64,000 nucleotides of DNA from Flammeovirgaceae bacterium UBA2786. Its GTDB lineage: Bacteria > Bacteroidota > Bacteroidia > Cytophagales > Cyclobacteriaceae. Shown here piece after piece: positions 5,957 to 13,902 of this stretch. The first letter of the stretch is position 1. The number at the start of each line of letters is the position of its first letter. The notes below the pieces were generated by a model. The model worked only from the letters and a program-made list of their open reading frames with translations. It made no database searches and was not told the DNA's origin. The DNA lies in NCBI GenBank assembly GCA_002352225.1, contig DEIA01000079.1, positions 25,206 through 89,205 on the forward strand, in the 5' to 3' direction. A program made the position numbers and the translations under genes.

Positions 5957-8299
5957 TTATAATAGTACAGTATTAACACCTGGTTTTAATTCCATGGTTT
6001 TACCTCCCCATTCCAGTCTGCCGGTAATACCGGGAGGTAAACTAATCTTGCCTTCTATTTGATTACCCTTCTTCTTCAATTCCAGAGAAAGTTCACCGGC
6101 CCAATGGGGCATACTTGATTTTACAAATTGAAGATTATCCAACAATGGACGCACCAGCACTTTATTAAAACCTGCAGTAAGGGGTTGAATTCCGGCCAGG
6201 GTTGCAGGCATTTCGTAGTTAGGACTTGAGCTCCACGCATGACACTCGCTACGCGAAACACCTTCAGGAAAAGTGGTGAGCCCTACATTCAAAAAATCTT
6301 TCCATTGCCCCAAAAGCTGATGGTATTGATCGCCTGCCTGCGCCAGATTCATAGCGCGGCCTAAGTAAAAATCAAAATATAGCGTGGTACGTGTAATATC
6401 TTTTGCTTGTACAATTCTTCGGATAAATTCCTTTTGCTCATCGCGCGGAACCATACCACATAGTAAGGCCAGTATGTTGCTATGCATACTGAAATGCTTT
6501 TTGTCAGGCGTATCTGCGTAGAGCTGCCGGTTGCCATCCCAGCATTGACTCTTCACTCCTGCTTTTAGTTTCTGGCTTAACAACGAGTATTTCTGTACCA
6601 GTTGTGGTTTATCATACGCGCTAAGTATTTCTGCTGCAAGACTTAATGTATAGGCATAGAATAAAGAATTGGAGGTGAGTTTTTTGAAAGAACTCTCCTG
6701 CACAATTTTATGAGTCGGAAAAGAGTGATCGAGAAAATCCCAATAGGGTTGCTCGGTCATCATGTTGTCGTCAGTTACATACCCTTCAAAGTGAGCTAAC
6801 ACCCGCTCTATACCCGGCAGGAATGACTTAACAAATTCCGGATCGTTTCGATACATGAAATAGTCATGAATCATGGTAATCCAAACCAAAGAGTAGTTGG
6901 GAATATACTGTGCCAGAGAAGAAGGATACCGGCTGGTGGTTAATCCATCGTAGGTTAACGACCAATAAAATTGCTCTATTGAATTTCGGGCTAACCGATC
7001 ATCACCCGATACATAATACGAAACCAATGCCTGTATGCGGGTATCGCCAATATATTGCAGCCGCTCCCAATACGGGCAATCCATATACGTTTCGTACGCG
7101 CATAACCGGGCTGTGTGCCAACCAATGTCAAATACTTTTTCCAACTCCTTATCACTGGATGAAAAGGAGCCTTTCTTCTGAAACGGATATCCTGTAAACC
7201 AACTTCCGAACTTTTCAATAACCAGTGGCTCAGAAGCAGTGGTAATATCCAATTGCACATATCGAAAGGTTCTATAGGTTAGCGTGGTGTACAATCGATT
7301 CATTCCACCTTCAGGCTTAAACACTTCATATACTCCATGAATTTGCCGGCCTTGAACAGAATCACGGTGCCCCTTATTTTCGATATCATTAAAAAGGGCT
7401 TCGGCATACGTTAGTTTAACCTGACTTGCCTTTCCTTTCGAAACGATAAGTTCCGGAAATCCGGAAGTCAGTTTTTGATGGTCGATTAAAATAGTGCTTG
7501 TTGTATTGGCCGGAATGGTTATCGGAAATTGAGTTGGTTCTTTTGTCAATCCCTCGCTTCTCCGAATCACTCCGATTGGTTCATAGGTACGTTCCATCAA
7601 GGGAATTGAACGAGGGATCAATTCCCAGGTAGCATCTCCATAGCCTTGCACACCAAAAGGTGCGCCCGTCTCCGAAGCTGCCGCTGTATTCCAACCCGAA
7701 TCGTTAAATGATACTTGCTCCCATCCCCAGGGAAATTTACTTCCATCTATACTATCTAACGGGCCGGCAGCATAATATTGATAAAAAACCGATGGACTAC
7801 CCGGCAGAAAAACGGAAGGTGTAAATGCGTTGCAGGTAGAATACTTCCATGTTGAATTTGAATTAACAACCCTTGCCGATGAATCATTCCCCTGAACAAT
7901 CAATCCGGCCCGCTTACCCATAACATAGACCGGAGCGGCCTCTGCAAAATTAACCACCTGAACCGCCAACACATTGTTGCCAGACTGGAGCAATGGGCCA
8001 ATATCAAGGGACTCAAAACGCCAATGGCGACTGTCACTTATCTGCGGGCCATCGGTTACATAAGTACCATTAACAAAAAGCCGGTATCGGTTATCGGCCG
8101 AAATATGAATGATAAATTCATGTGGCTTTTGTGAAAGTGAAAATGTTTTACGAAAGTGATGAACTCCGTAACTATTCAGCTTATCCTTCGGCCCAATCCA
8201 TCGGGCTTCCCATCTGTTTTTGATTACTTGGTTTGTGGGTGTTACCAGATGCTGCCCAATGGCAGCAAAGGGTAACAAAAGAAGCAGTAGTCTTAGCAT
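5957..8299 (-). CDS. GH78-like alpha-L-rhamnosidase
   Basis: A 780-residue exported glycoside hydrolase. A signal peptide (LLLLLLPFAAIGQ) is followed by an N-terminal beta-sandwich with RYRLFVNGTYVTDGP and NNVLAVQVVNF (about 60-118), typical of rhamnosidase N-domains, and then by the (alpha/alpha)6 barrel. The acidic motif DCPYWERLQYIGDTR (407-421) corresponds to the GH78 catalytic loop. The C-terminal beta-sandwich closes with a short domain (GELSLELKKKGNQIEGKI). The family removes terminal L-rhamnose from plant or bacterial glycans. There is no SusCD pair next to it, so it is not in an obvious polysaccharide utilisation locus. Substrate preference is inferred from family only. Confidence 0.85.
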   Translation of the reverse strand: MLRLLLLLLPFAAIGQHLVTPTNQVIKNRWEARWIGPKDKLNSYGVHHFRKTFSLSQKPHEFIIHISADNRYRLFVNGTYVTDGPQISDSRHWRFESLDIGPLLQSGNNVLAVQVVNFAEAAPVYVMGKRAGLIVQGNDSSARVVNSNSTWKYSTCNAFTPSVFLPGSPSVFYQYYAAGPLDSIDGSKFPWGWEQVSFNDSGWNTAAASETGAPFGVQGYGDATWELIPRSIPLMERTYEPIGVIRRSEGLTKEPTQFPITIPANTTSTILIDHQKLTSGFPELIVSKGKASQVKLTYAEALFNDIENKGHRDSVQGRQIHGVYEVFKPEGGMNRLYTTLTYRTFRYVQLDITTASEPLVIEKFGSWFTGYPFQKKGSFSSSDKELEKVFDIGWHTARLCAYETYMDCPYWERLQYIGDTRIQALVSYYVSGDDRLARNSIEQFYWSLTYDGLTTSRYPSSLAQYIPNYSLVWITMIHDYFMYRNDPEFVKSFLPGIERVLAHFEGYVTDDNMMTEQPYWDFLDHSFPTHKIVQESSFKKLTSNSLFYAYTLSLAAEILSAYDKPQLVQKYSLLSQKLKAGVKSQCWDGNRQLYADTPDKKHFSMHSNILALLCGMVPRDEQKEFIRRIVQAKDITRTTLYFDFYLGRAMNLAQAGDQYHQLLGQWKDFLNVGLTTFPEGVSRSECHAWSSSPNYEMPATLAGIQPLTAGFNKVLVRPLLDNLQFVKSSMPHWAGELSLELKKKGNQIEGKISLPPGITGRLEWGGKTMELKPGVNTVLL

Positions 8300-8335
8300 A
8301 TCGAAAGATAAAAAAACTTCTCTACATCACATGAG

Positions 8336-9751
8336 CTATTCCTTACGGGCTCCGTACCAGTTTATGTTTCTTGAAAAATACATTAGCAAACCAATAATAA
8401 GAAATAACCCTATGCTTCCTATCAGTAAACTAAAATCCTGTGCCTGAATAATTATGAAGATGAATGTATAAAACGATGCCATCAGCAATGAAAATAACAA
8501 TATCACTGGCTTACTTTTCAAAAAACTGGTTGAGTATAACGTAACCAGAAGAATAGTTGAAATAGAAGCTATGGCATAAGCAGCATTGTAACCCACTTGC
8601 TCAGAAAAGGAAAGCAGTAGCGTGTAATAGATTATGAGCGCAGCGCCAATCAAAATATATTGAAAGGGGTGGATACGGGTTTTGGTTGTAATCTCTACCA
8701 GAAACAAGGCGGTAAAAGCAAGCAGAATTATCAACTGGCCATACTTGGCTGTACGTGTACTTTTCTGGTATTGATCGGCCGGAATTAACAACCGCACACC
8801 AAATTCAGAGCCTGCCAAGCTCTGATCGCGGTCTATCCATTTTTGAGAAAACGGTCTGTTGAATGAAAGCACTTTCCACACCGCAGTAAATCCAGAATCG
8901 GATATAGTATATTCGGGAAGTAACTTACCTTCAAAACTTGGCGCAGGCCACGCACTTGTTGTACTCACCTCGGTCGATTTTCCAGTAGGAACAAAATATA
9001 AACTTTCGCTGCCCTTCAAGGATAACTGCAGATTTACATTCATTATAGTTTCAGGTTGTGCCAGCCAACCCAGAGCGGTAATAATTCCGCTGGTTGTATT
9101 TAGGTTAACCGATGCATCGGTTGCCTGAGTGGTGTTTGCCTGTGGGTATTGATTCACAGTAATGCCAATATCACTCAATGGTTCTGATCTTAATGTTTGC
9201 TCACCTGCTTTCACCAACGGGTTTTCACCAATTCCCCGCAAATCAGAAATTCCGTTGAGTAATACAGCTTCTTTCCAATGCACGTGTTGATCTGGAATAT
9301 TCCACCCCGAAAAATCAGGAACCGAAAATTGTGCATTCATTGTAATGCCACTTTTATACACCACTACTTCGAAGATACCGCGTTTGCGTACTTCTGTGGT
9401 GATGTCGTTCTTTACACGATATTCTTCCGGCAAGAAATATGCGTAGTGATTTGTTTCAATAATCTCTTCTACCTGTTTGCCTTCGTACCAGGTTTTTGTT
9501 TTCTCCATTTTTGTAAATGGAATTCGAAGAACTGGCCCAGATAACATTTGCCGGCCCGACCATTTGTCAGACACCTCGCGTATAACTTCGTCCGATCGGG
9601 ATTGACGTTCGCGAATCAAATCTTCAATCCACGATGTGGGAATGAGCAGTATTAAAATCAAAAAGCCGATTGAAAATAATTTCACCATAATGGATTCGGT
9701 TATCCATTGGTTGAAGCGCTCAAATACGCCAGGGGTGTGTTGTGTTTCCAT
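8336..9751 (-). CDS. creD: CreD-family inner membrane protein
   Basis: A 471-residue protein matching CreD (cell envelope integrity protein). It has an N-terminal transmembrane helix (MVKLFSIGFLILILLIPTSW), the conserved region DEVIREVSDKWSGRQMLSGPVLRIP, a large extracytoplasmic domain of about 290 residues, and five or so C-terminal transmembrane helices from about 340 on. In enterobacteria CreD belongs to the CreBC regulon and affects envelope properties. Here it lies downstream of a winged-helix regulator and a membrane protein, all on one strand. A copy of the putative operator sits just upstream of this gene as well (9764-9786), suggesting it can be controlled separately. Confidence 0.9.
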   Translation of the reverse strand: METQHTPGVFERFNQWITESIMVKLFSIGFLILILLIPTSWIEDLIRERQSRSDEVIREVSDKWSGRQMLSGPVLRIPFTKMEKTKTWYEGKQVEEIIETNHYAYFLPEEYRVKNDITTEVRKRGIFEVVVYKSGITMNAQFSVPDFSGWNIPDQHVHWKEAVLLNGISDLRGIGENPLVKAGEQTLRSEPLSDIGITVNQYPQANTTQATDASVNLNTTSGIITALGWLAQPETIMNVNLQLSLKGSESLYFVPTGKSTEVSTTSAWPAPSFEGKLLPEYTISDSGFTAVWKVLSFNRPFSQKWIDRDQSLAGSEFGVRLLIPADQYQKSTRTAKYGQLIILLAFTALFLVEITTKTRIHPFQYILIGAALIIYYTLLLSFSEQVGYNAAYAIASISTILLVTLYSTSFLKSKPVILLFSLLMASFYTFIFIIIQAQDFSLLIGSIGLFLIIGLLMYFSRNINWYGARKE

Positions 9752-9763
9752 AGTTAATTTATT

Positions 9764-9786
9764 AAAAGTACTTTGTATTTAAAAGT
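9764..9786 (-). promoter_or_regulatory. putative operator upstream of creD
   Basis: AAAAGTACTTTGTA (9764-9777) is identical to the sequence before the gene at 10725. It includes the dyad ACTTTG-TATTT-AAAAGT (9770-9786), with one mismatch between arms. It sits about 15 bases upstream of the creD start codon, the expected place for repressor binding. Confidence 0.5.
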
Positions 9787-9802
9787 GTTTGCCAAAATTT
9801 TT

Positions 9803-10105
9803 TTACTTCTTCTGTTGTTTAATTAATTCTTCCATGGCTTCCAGATGTTTTTTAAAAGCCGTACGGCCACGCTCAGTAATCTTATACCGGGTATTGGGTT
9901 TGCGTTCTATAAAGGATTTGTTGACGGATAAATACTTCTCGCGCTCAAGCGCCTTTAAATGAGTAGCCAGGTTTCCATCGGTGGCCTCCAGTAATTCTTT
10001 CAACGCATTGAAATCGTACGAATCATTAGCCACCAGCACCGATACAATCTGAAGCCGCAACCGATGTTCCAGAATCTTATCAAGACTATCGAACGGGTTT
10101 TTCAT
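9803..10105 (-). CDS. winged-helix transcriptional regulator
   Basis: A 100-residue one-domain DNA-binding protein of the MarR/PadR-like winged-helix group (the small type matched by Pfam HTH_27). The helix-turn-helix covers DFNALKELLEATDGNLATHLKALEREKYLSV, best read as DFNALKELLEATDGN followed by LATHLKALERE. The wing is SFIERKPNTRYKITERGR, and a C-terminal helix probably dimerises. The gene overlaps the upstream membrane-protein gene by four bases and is followed by creD. Two near-identical dyads upstream of the operon and upstream of creD are plausible binding sites, so negative autoregulation is likely. That is inference. Confidence 0.85.
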   Translation of the reverse strand: MKNPFDSLDKILEHRLRLQIVSVLVANDSYDFNALKELLEATDGNLATHLKALEREKYLSVNKSFIERKPNTRYKITERGRTAFKKHLEAMEELIKQQKK

Positions 10106-10725
10106 CGGTCGTACTTCTTATACATTAACGCGCCATACAAAATGTGAAGTACACCAAAACCGGTAGCCCAAAAAAACAAGCCATAACCAGGAAGTAAGGC
10201 GCAAACAAGACCAAGAACAATTTCACAATACCCCAGGTATCTAACCTCATCAAACAAATTGGCACTTGCATTCAGCAAGGCTAAGCCATAAAACACCAGG
10301 CACGCGGGCGCGGCTACACCATAGTGCCCATGCCACAACAGGATAAGAATAAACAGTGCTCCTGTTACCAAGGGTATGGCAAGGTTAAAAACCAGACGTT
10401 TACTGGTTGTATTCCAAACCTTTACTCCTTGCGCTTTTGCTTTACGGGTTGCCAACCAATACCCTGTAAAAAGTGATAGTGCCAACACGGCCACGGCAAT
10501 GCTTAGCAATTTTATAATAACATCTTTATCCTGTATAGACTCTTGTCTGTAATCTATTGGCGATAGTGGAAAGTGAACGATGTAATAGGCCACGCATGCT
10601 CCGGCCAGTGCATACACCCCGGCCAGTATTCCCGACAGTCCACTTAAGGATAAAAACTTTACCGACCGCTCCATCATCTGGCGGATGGATTCGAGGTCTT
10701 TCTGGTAGGGCTCGTTTTGACTCAT
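10102..10725 (-). CDS. multi-spanning membrane protein of a creD operon
   Basis: A 207-residue protein with five or six hydrophobic helices (for example SGILAGVYALAGACVAYYIV, then LLSIAVAVLALSLFTGYWLA) and a charged N-terminus (MSQNEPYQKDLESIRQMMERS). I recognise no named family. It is the first gene of the set membrane protein, winged-helix regulator, creD. It overlaps the regulator gene by four bases, so the two are translationally coupled. A promoter with TTTG-N18-TAACTTTG and an overlapping operator lie just upstream. A role as sensor or partner for the regulator is possible but unproven. Confidence 0.75.
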   Translation of the reverse strand: MSQNEPYQKDLESIRQMMERSVKFLSLSGLSGILAGVYALAGACVAYYIVHFPLSPIDYRQESIQDKDVIIKLLSIAVAVLALSLFTGYWLATRKAKAQGVKVWNTTSKRLVFNLAIPLVTGALFILILLWHGHYGVAAPACLVFYGLALLNASANLFDEVRYLGYCEIVLGLVCALLPGYGLFFWATGFGVLHILYGALMYKKYDR

Positions 10726-10772
10726 AAAAGTACTTTGTAATTCAAAGTTACTGAACAGAAAGGTGTAGCAAA
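10726..10772 (-). promoter_or_regulatory. promoter with overlapping dyad operator
   Basis: On the minus strand a -33 TTTG (10769-10772) is followed after 18 bases by a perfect -7 box TAACTTTG (10743-10750). The exact dyad ACTTTG-TAATT-CAAAGT (10732-10748) overlaps the -7 box and the start region, so a bound repressor would block transcription. The same 14-base core recurs before creD. Confidence 0.6.
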
Positions 10773-10796
10773 GGTTTTTTCATTATTTTTTTTTTA

Positions 10797-10829
10797 TTTG
10801 GATTATTAGGGGGCAAAAGAGTAATATTG
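10797..10829 (+). promoter_or_regulatory. promoter of the tRNA-Asn array
   Basis: TTTG (10797-10800), 21 bases, then TAATATTG (10822-10829), close to the Bacteroidota consensus TTTG-N19-21-TAnnTTTG with one mismatch. It lies upstream of the two pseudo-tRNA units and tRNA-Asn, which would therefore share one precursor transcript. Confidence 0.5.
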
Positions 10830-10870
10830 CACTCCCAAATTTTCTCTAAACGAGAGAAAATAGATCAAAT

Positions 10871-10949
10871 TCTCCCTTAGCTCAGCTGGTTAGAGTCCCG
10901 AACTTTCGGGATTAATCAGAGGGGTAAGAAAGAAGTAGTTAGAAAATAT
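10871..10949 (+). pseudogene. tRNA-Asn 5'-half copy with palindrome, unit 1
   Basis: The first of two 79-base tandem units. The first 25 bases equal the 5' end of tRNA-Asn through the whole D arm. The next ten bases of the real gene (CATCTGACTG, anticodon arm) are replaced by the 16-base palindrome TCCCGAACTTTCGGGA (10896-10911). TTAATCAGAGGG then matches the tRNA again, after which an unrelated A-rich tail replaces the T arm and acceptor. It has no GTT anticodon loop and no 3' half, so it is not a functional tRNA. Confidence 0.85.
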
Positions 10950-11028
10950 TCTCCCTTAGCTCAGCTGGTTAGAGTCCCGAACTTTCGGGATTAATCAGAG
11001 GGGCAAGAAAGAAGTAGTTAGAAAATAT
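10950..11028 (+). pseudogene. tRNA-Asn 5'-half copy with palindrome, unit 2
   Basis: The second 79-base unit, identical to unit 1 except for C instead of T at 11004. The palindrome is at 10975-10990. Its A-rich tail runs directly into the intact tRNA-Asn. The near-identity implies recent duplication or gene conversion. Confidence 0.85.
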
Positions 11029-11102
11029 TCTCCCTTAGCTCAGCTGGTTAGAGCATCTGACTGTTAATCAGAGGGTCCTTGGTTCAAGTCCAAGAGGGAG
11101 AG
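11029..11102 (+). tRNA. tRNA-Asn, anticodon GTT
   Basis: A 74-base cloverleaf: acceptor TCTCCCT/AGGGAGA with discriminator G, D arm GCTCAGCTGGTTAGAGC, anticodon stem TCTGA/TCAGA with loop CTGTTAA (GTT), T arm CTTGG-TTCAAGT-CCAAG. CCA is not encoded. It is the third member of an array whose first two members are damaged 5' halves. Confidence 0.96.
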
Positions 11103-11104
11103 CT

Positions 11105-11131
11105 AAAATCCCGCTTTCGCGGGATTTTTTT
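11105..11131 (+). terminator. terminator of tRNA-Asn
   Basis: ATCCCGC-TTTC-GCGGGAT followed by seven T. The ATG of the GIY-YIG gene starts at the next base. The stem (TCCCGC...GCGGGA) resembles the palindromes in the pseudo-tRNA units. Confidence 0.85.
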
Positions 11132-11527
11132 ATGTACTTCATTTACATTTTATACTCCGCAAAGGCCGACAAATTCTATATCGGTTATTCTATCGATCCT
11201 TTCCATAGAGTGCAACAACATAACTCAATTCATTCAAACACCTTTACCTCTAAGTTCAGACCCTGGAAATTAGCTGCAGTCTTTGAATGCAGTAACATTG
11301 AAGCTGAGGCTATGAAAATTGAACGATTCATCAAGAACCAGAAAGAAACTAACTGGGCTATTCAGGCCTGTTCTCCATTCTTATCAACTCGTTCAAAATC
11401 TTTTGTACCACTGGTCCGGGTTTTCCTGTTCCAATCCGTACATCATCAACTTGTACAATGGGAACCACACGCTTGGTTGTGCTGGTTAAAAATACTTCAC
11501 TGGCATGCCAGATATCATCTAATGTAA
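11132..11527 (+). CDS. small GIY-YIG endonuclease with run-on C-terminus
   Basis: The first 75 or so residues are a complete GIY-YIG (URI-type) nuclease domain: IYIL and FYIG strands of the active site, the catalytic arginine in FHRVQQHN, and the metal-binding glutamate in EAMKIERFIKNQKE. The family is small stand-alone nucleases related to the UvrC N-domain, of mostly unknown role. The ATG abuts the T-tract of the tRNA-Asn terminator, so the gene has no visible promoter or ribosome-binding site of its own. After residue 76 the frame continues for about 55 codons antisense to the 3' end of the aminotransferase gene. That tail is probably non-native, which would mean the original stop codon has been lost. 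Confidence 0.75.
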   Translation: MYFIYILYSAKADKFYIGYSIDPFHRVQQHNSIHSNTFTSKFRPWKLAAVFECSNIEAEAMKIERFIKNQKETNWAIQACSPFLSTRSKSFVPLVRVFLFQSVHHQLVQWEPHAWLCWLKILHWHARYHLM

Positions 11528-12179
11528 TTTTACCCTCTACCACCGTTATTCCTTCACGCAACGAAAGAATATTTTTTCGGGTAATACCCTCCAACACATG
11601 TACGGCAGGCGTAACTACATGACCGTTTTCTTTTACCACAAACAAATTACAACGCGGAAACTCGCTTACCTCGCCATGCAAATGATACAACACATCATAG
11701 GCATTTGCTTCTTTTACTTTACGTTGAAGCCAAACTCCTGTTGTATAGTTGATGGATTTTACCAATGGCATTTCCCTGCGGAACTCGTGTGTAATAATTT
11801 TTACTCCTTGCTCCAGCATTTTTGCAGAAGGCATGGGTAGTGCATGTTGCGTTATGATCAGGTTAGGGGTTGCTATTTCATATCCATCGGGCGAATACCC
11901 ACCGGTAAGCACCATCTTTATACCCGCATTGGCTTCGCCATTGCGTTGCACCAACTCATACACTACCTCTTTTAATTGTGCTCGTGTAAGGGAAACCGGC
12001 AACTGCATGAACTCAGCTGAACGATAGAACCGATCGAAGTAATCATCGATAAACGGAATTTTACCGTTTACCGCTTTTAAGAAATCAAAAATACCATAAC
12101 CTCGCTGCACGGCTAGATCGCTTACGTGTACAAACGTTTTTTCGGCTGGTAGAAATTCGGTGTTGAGAAAAGAATACAT
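11358..12179 (-). CDS. class IV aminotransferase (D-amino acid/branched-chain type)
   Basis: A 273-residue fold-type IV PLP enzyme. The family start FVHVSDLAVQRGYGIFDFL is clear. The PLP lysine is K141 in LVKSINYTTG, and E173 in GEVSEFPRCNLF is the cofactor-contacting glutamate region. It ends with ITRKNILSL and LTSTTKRVVPIVQVD blocks. It could be a D-alanine aminotransferase, branched-chain aminotransferase or aminodeoxychorismate lyase, and the sequence does not let me choose with confidence. Its stop lies at 11358, and its 3' end is overlapped on the other strand by the run-on tail of the GIY-YIG frame. The P1 peptidase gene lies five bases upstream on the same strand. Confidence 0.85.
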   Translation of the reverse strand: MYSFLNTEFLPAEKTFVHVSDLAVQRGYGIFDFLKAVNGKIPFIDDYFDRFYRSAEFMQLPVSLTRAQLKEVVYELVQRNGEANAGIKMVLTGGYSPDGYEIATPNLIITQHALPMPSAKMLEQGVKIITHEFRREMPLVKSINYTTGVWLQRKVKEANAYDVLYHLHGEVSEFPRCNLFVVKENGHVVTPAVHVLEGITRKNILSLREGITVVEGKITLDDIWHASEVFLTSTTKRVVPIVQVDDVRIGTGKPGPVVQKILNELIRMENRPE

Positions 12180-12183
12180 GGGC

Positions 12184-13305
12184 TTATTTAAGTGCGTTGT
12201 GTTGTTTCATTACCTTAATTACTTCATCGCGCGGAAGTGCCTGAATTGTGCGGCCATCCTTACCCGTTAAGATTTGGGCAGCCCATAACGAATTAATAAT
12301 CGCTTCTTCCGTAGCTTCAATTGCTGCCATAAACAAGGGCGACATACTATCGTTGTTGAGTTGCGTGGTGGAATACGTTAGTTGATCGGACTGATGTTTT
12401 ATTCTAACAGCTGCATGAGTAGAAAATGCAATTACATAATCCCCACTTCCATTTGATGCTATGCCACCGGTTTTAGCCAATCCCATAAACGCCCGTTTGG
12501 CCAACCGCTCTAAATTGCGGGCATCTAGCGGGGCATCGGTAGCCACTACAATCATGCATGAACCATCGGCTGGGTTTTGTAACTGATCGCTCATAAAAAA
12601 TTTTTTTAGTGCTTCACCAACCGGTACACCATCAATCTGTAACACACCACCAAAATTAGTTTGTACCAGAACTCCAACTGTGTACCCTCCGGATTTTTGC
12701 GGAAGCAACCGCGAAGAAGTACCAATACCGCCTTTAAAACCAAAACAAACTGTGCCGGTGCCTGCACCTACATTTCCTTCCACTACCATACCGTTTTGTG
12801 CCTGCGCCAGGGCCTCTTGCACATGCTGTTTGGTAACATGGCGCCCACGAATATCATTGAGGTAGCCATCATTGGTTTCCCCCACTACGGCATTAACGGA
12901 TTGAACCGATTCGTTGCCCTTTTGTGCGAGCGTATATTCAACAACGGCTTCTATACCTACAGCCACACTAAGCGTATTGGTAAGCACAATGGGCGCTTCT
13001 ATATTACCTAACTCTATCAGTTGTGTGGTTCCGGCAAGCTTACCAAATCCGTTTCCGACAAAAACTGCTGCGGGTACTTTATCCTGAAAAAGATTCCCAT
13101 CGTGTGGGATAATAGCCGTAACACCTGTACGAATGTTGGTTCCTTCCAGTAGGGTACGATGGCCAACCTTTACTCCGGCTACATCGGTAATGGCATTTAA
13201 TTTACCGGTTGAAAGCACGCCTATTTTTATTCCCAGGTCGCGTGGTCTTTTCTGCGCTTGTGCAGAAATTGTTACTACTAACAAGAGGAACAGCAACTTC
13301 TTCAT
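12184..13305 (-). CDS. P1-family peptidase (DmpA/beta-aminopeptidase-like)
   Basis: A 373-residue N-terminal-nucleophile-type peptidase of family S58/P1 (DmpA, L-aminopeptidase/D-esterase). It has a signal peptide (LLFLLLVVTISAQAQ) and the family opening RDLGIKIGVLSTGKLNAITD. The self-cleavage site is DG-SCMIVVATDAPL, making S249 the likely new N-terminal nucleophile. Such enzymes release N-terminal residues, including D- or beta-amino acids, from small peptides. The gene overlaps the YkgJ-type gene by four bases and precedes the class IV aminotransferase. The three may act together on D-amino acid or peptide turnover, which is inference. Confidence 0.88.
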   Translation of the reverse strand: MKKLLFLLLVVTISAQAQKRPRDLGIKIGVLSTGKLNAITDVAGVKVGHRTLLEGTNIRTGVTAIIPHDGNLFQDKVPAAVFVGNGFGKLAGTTQLIELGNIEAPIVLTNTLSVAVGIEAVVEYTLAQKGNESVQSVNAVVGETNDGYLNDIRGRHVTKQHVQEALAQAQNGMVVEGNVGAGTGTVCFGFKGGIGTSSRLLPQKSGGYTVGVLVQTNFGGVLQIDGVPVGEALKKFFMSDQLQNPADGSCMIVVATDAPLDARNLERLAKRAFMGLAKTGGIASNGSGDYVIAFSTHAAVRIKHQSDQLTYSTTQLNNDSMSPLFMAAIEATEEAIINSLWAAQILTGKDGRTIQALPRDEVIKVMKQHNALK

Positions 13306-13787
13306 AGTTCAATCTGCTTTAACCGTTCTACTATTTCCAATACAGCCGGGCAAACCAATGTGTTTTTGAAGGTAAGTTCCGTAATCTGAACCATTTTTTT
13401 TCTGTCGGTGTGCGGATATTCGCGGCAGGCTTTAGGCCGGCTATCGTACACCTTACAATAATTATCAGTATCCAGAAACGGACAAGGTGAAAATTTCAGT
13501 ACAAAGTCCTTGTCTTCATCTACCCGCAGGTAGGTTTCTATAAAATCGCCTGGTTTTAAGCGCAAGGCTTTGGCTACGCGCTCAATATCAGTCTGGTAAA
13601 AAATGGGGCTGGTTGTTTTACAACAATTAGCACACTTCAGGCAATCGGTTGTTTCAAAAACTTCCTCGTGTGTGGTATGGAAAGCGTTATCCACCACACG
13701 CGCATCTTTCTTCTTCAACGTTTGAAGAAACTTCCGGTTTTCGGCCGACTTGTTTCGGGCAATTTCGCGAAAGCGGGGTAAATCCAT
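13302..13787 (-). CDS. YkgJ-family cysteine-cluster protein
   Basis: A 161-residue protein with the YkgJ/UPF0153 cysteine pattern: CLKCANCCKTTSP, then CPFLDTDNYCKVYDSRPKACREYP. These cysteines are thought to bind zinc or an Fe-S cluster. The biochemical role is unknown. The N-terminus is basic (RFREIARNKSAENRKFLQTL). The gene is first in the strand group with the P1 peptidase, overlapping it by four bases. Confidence 0.88.
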   Translation of the reverse strand: MDLPRFREIARNKSAENRKFLQTLKKKDARVVDNAFHTTHEEVFETTDCLKCANCCKTTSPIFYQTDIERVAKALRLKPGDFIETYLRVDEDKDFVLKFSPCPFLDTDNYCKVYDSRPKACREYPHTDRKKMVQITELTFKNTLVCPAVLEIVERLKQIEL

Positions 13788-13902
13788 TTGCCAAAGTTAG
13801 AAGCATTCCCTGAATTAGATAGGGCGTGGTTTATCTTCTGAATAAAAAAGAAGTTACTCCTGGTCTTTTTTGGCTGGCATTTACTGATCTTTGACAACAA
13901 TT

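Noticed and set aside
9107..9122. Perfect 16-base palindrome AACCGATGCATCGGTT resembling the tRNA-associated palindromes
   Set aside because: It lies inside the creD coding sequence, has different outer arm bases (AACCGA, not TCCCGA) and a perfect 16-base palindrome is expected about once by chance in a window of this size.
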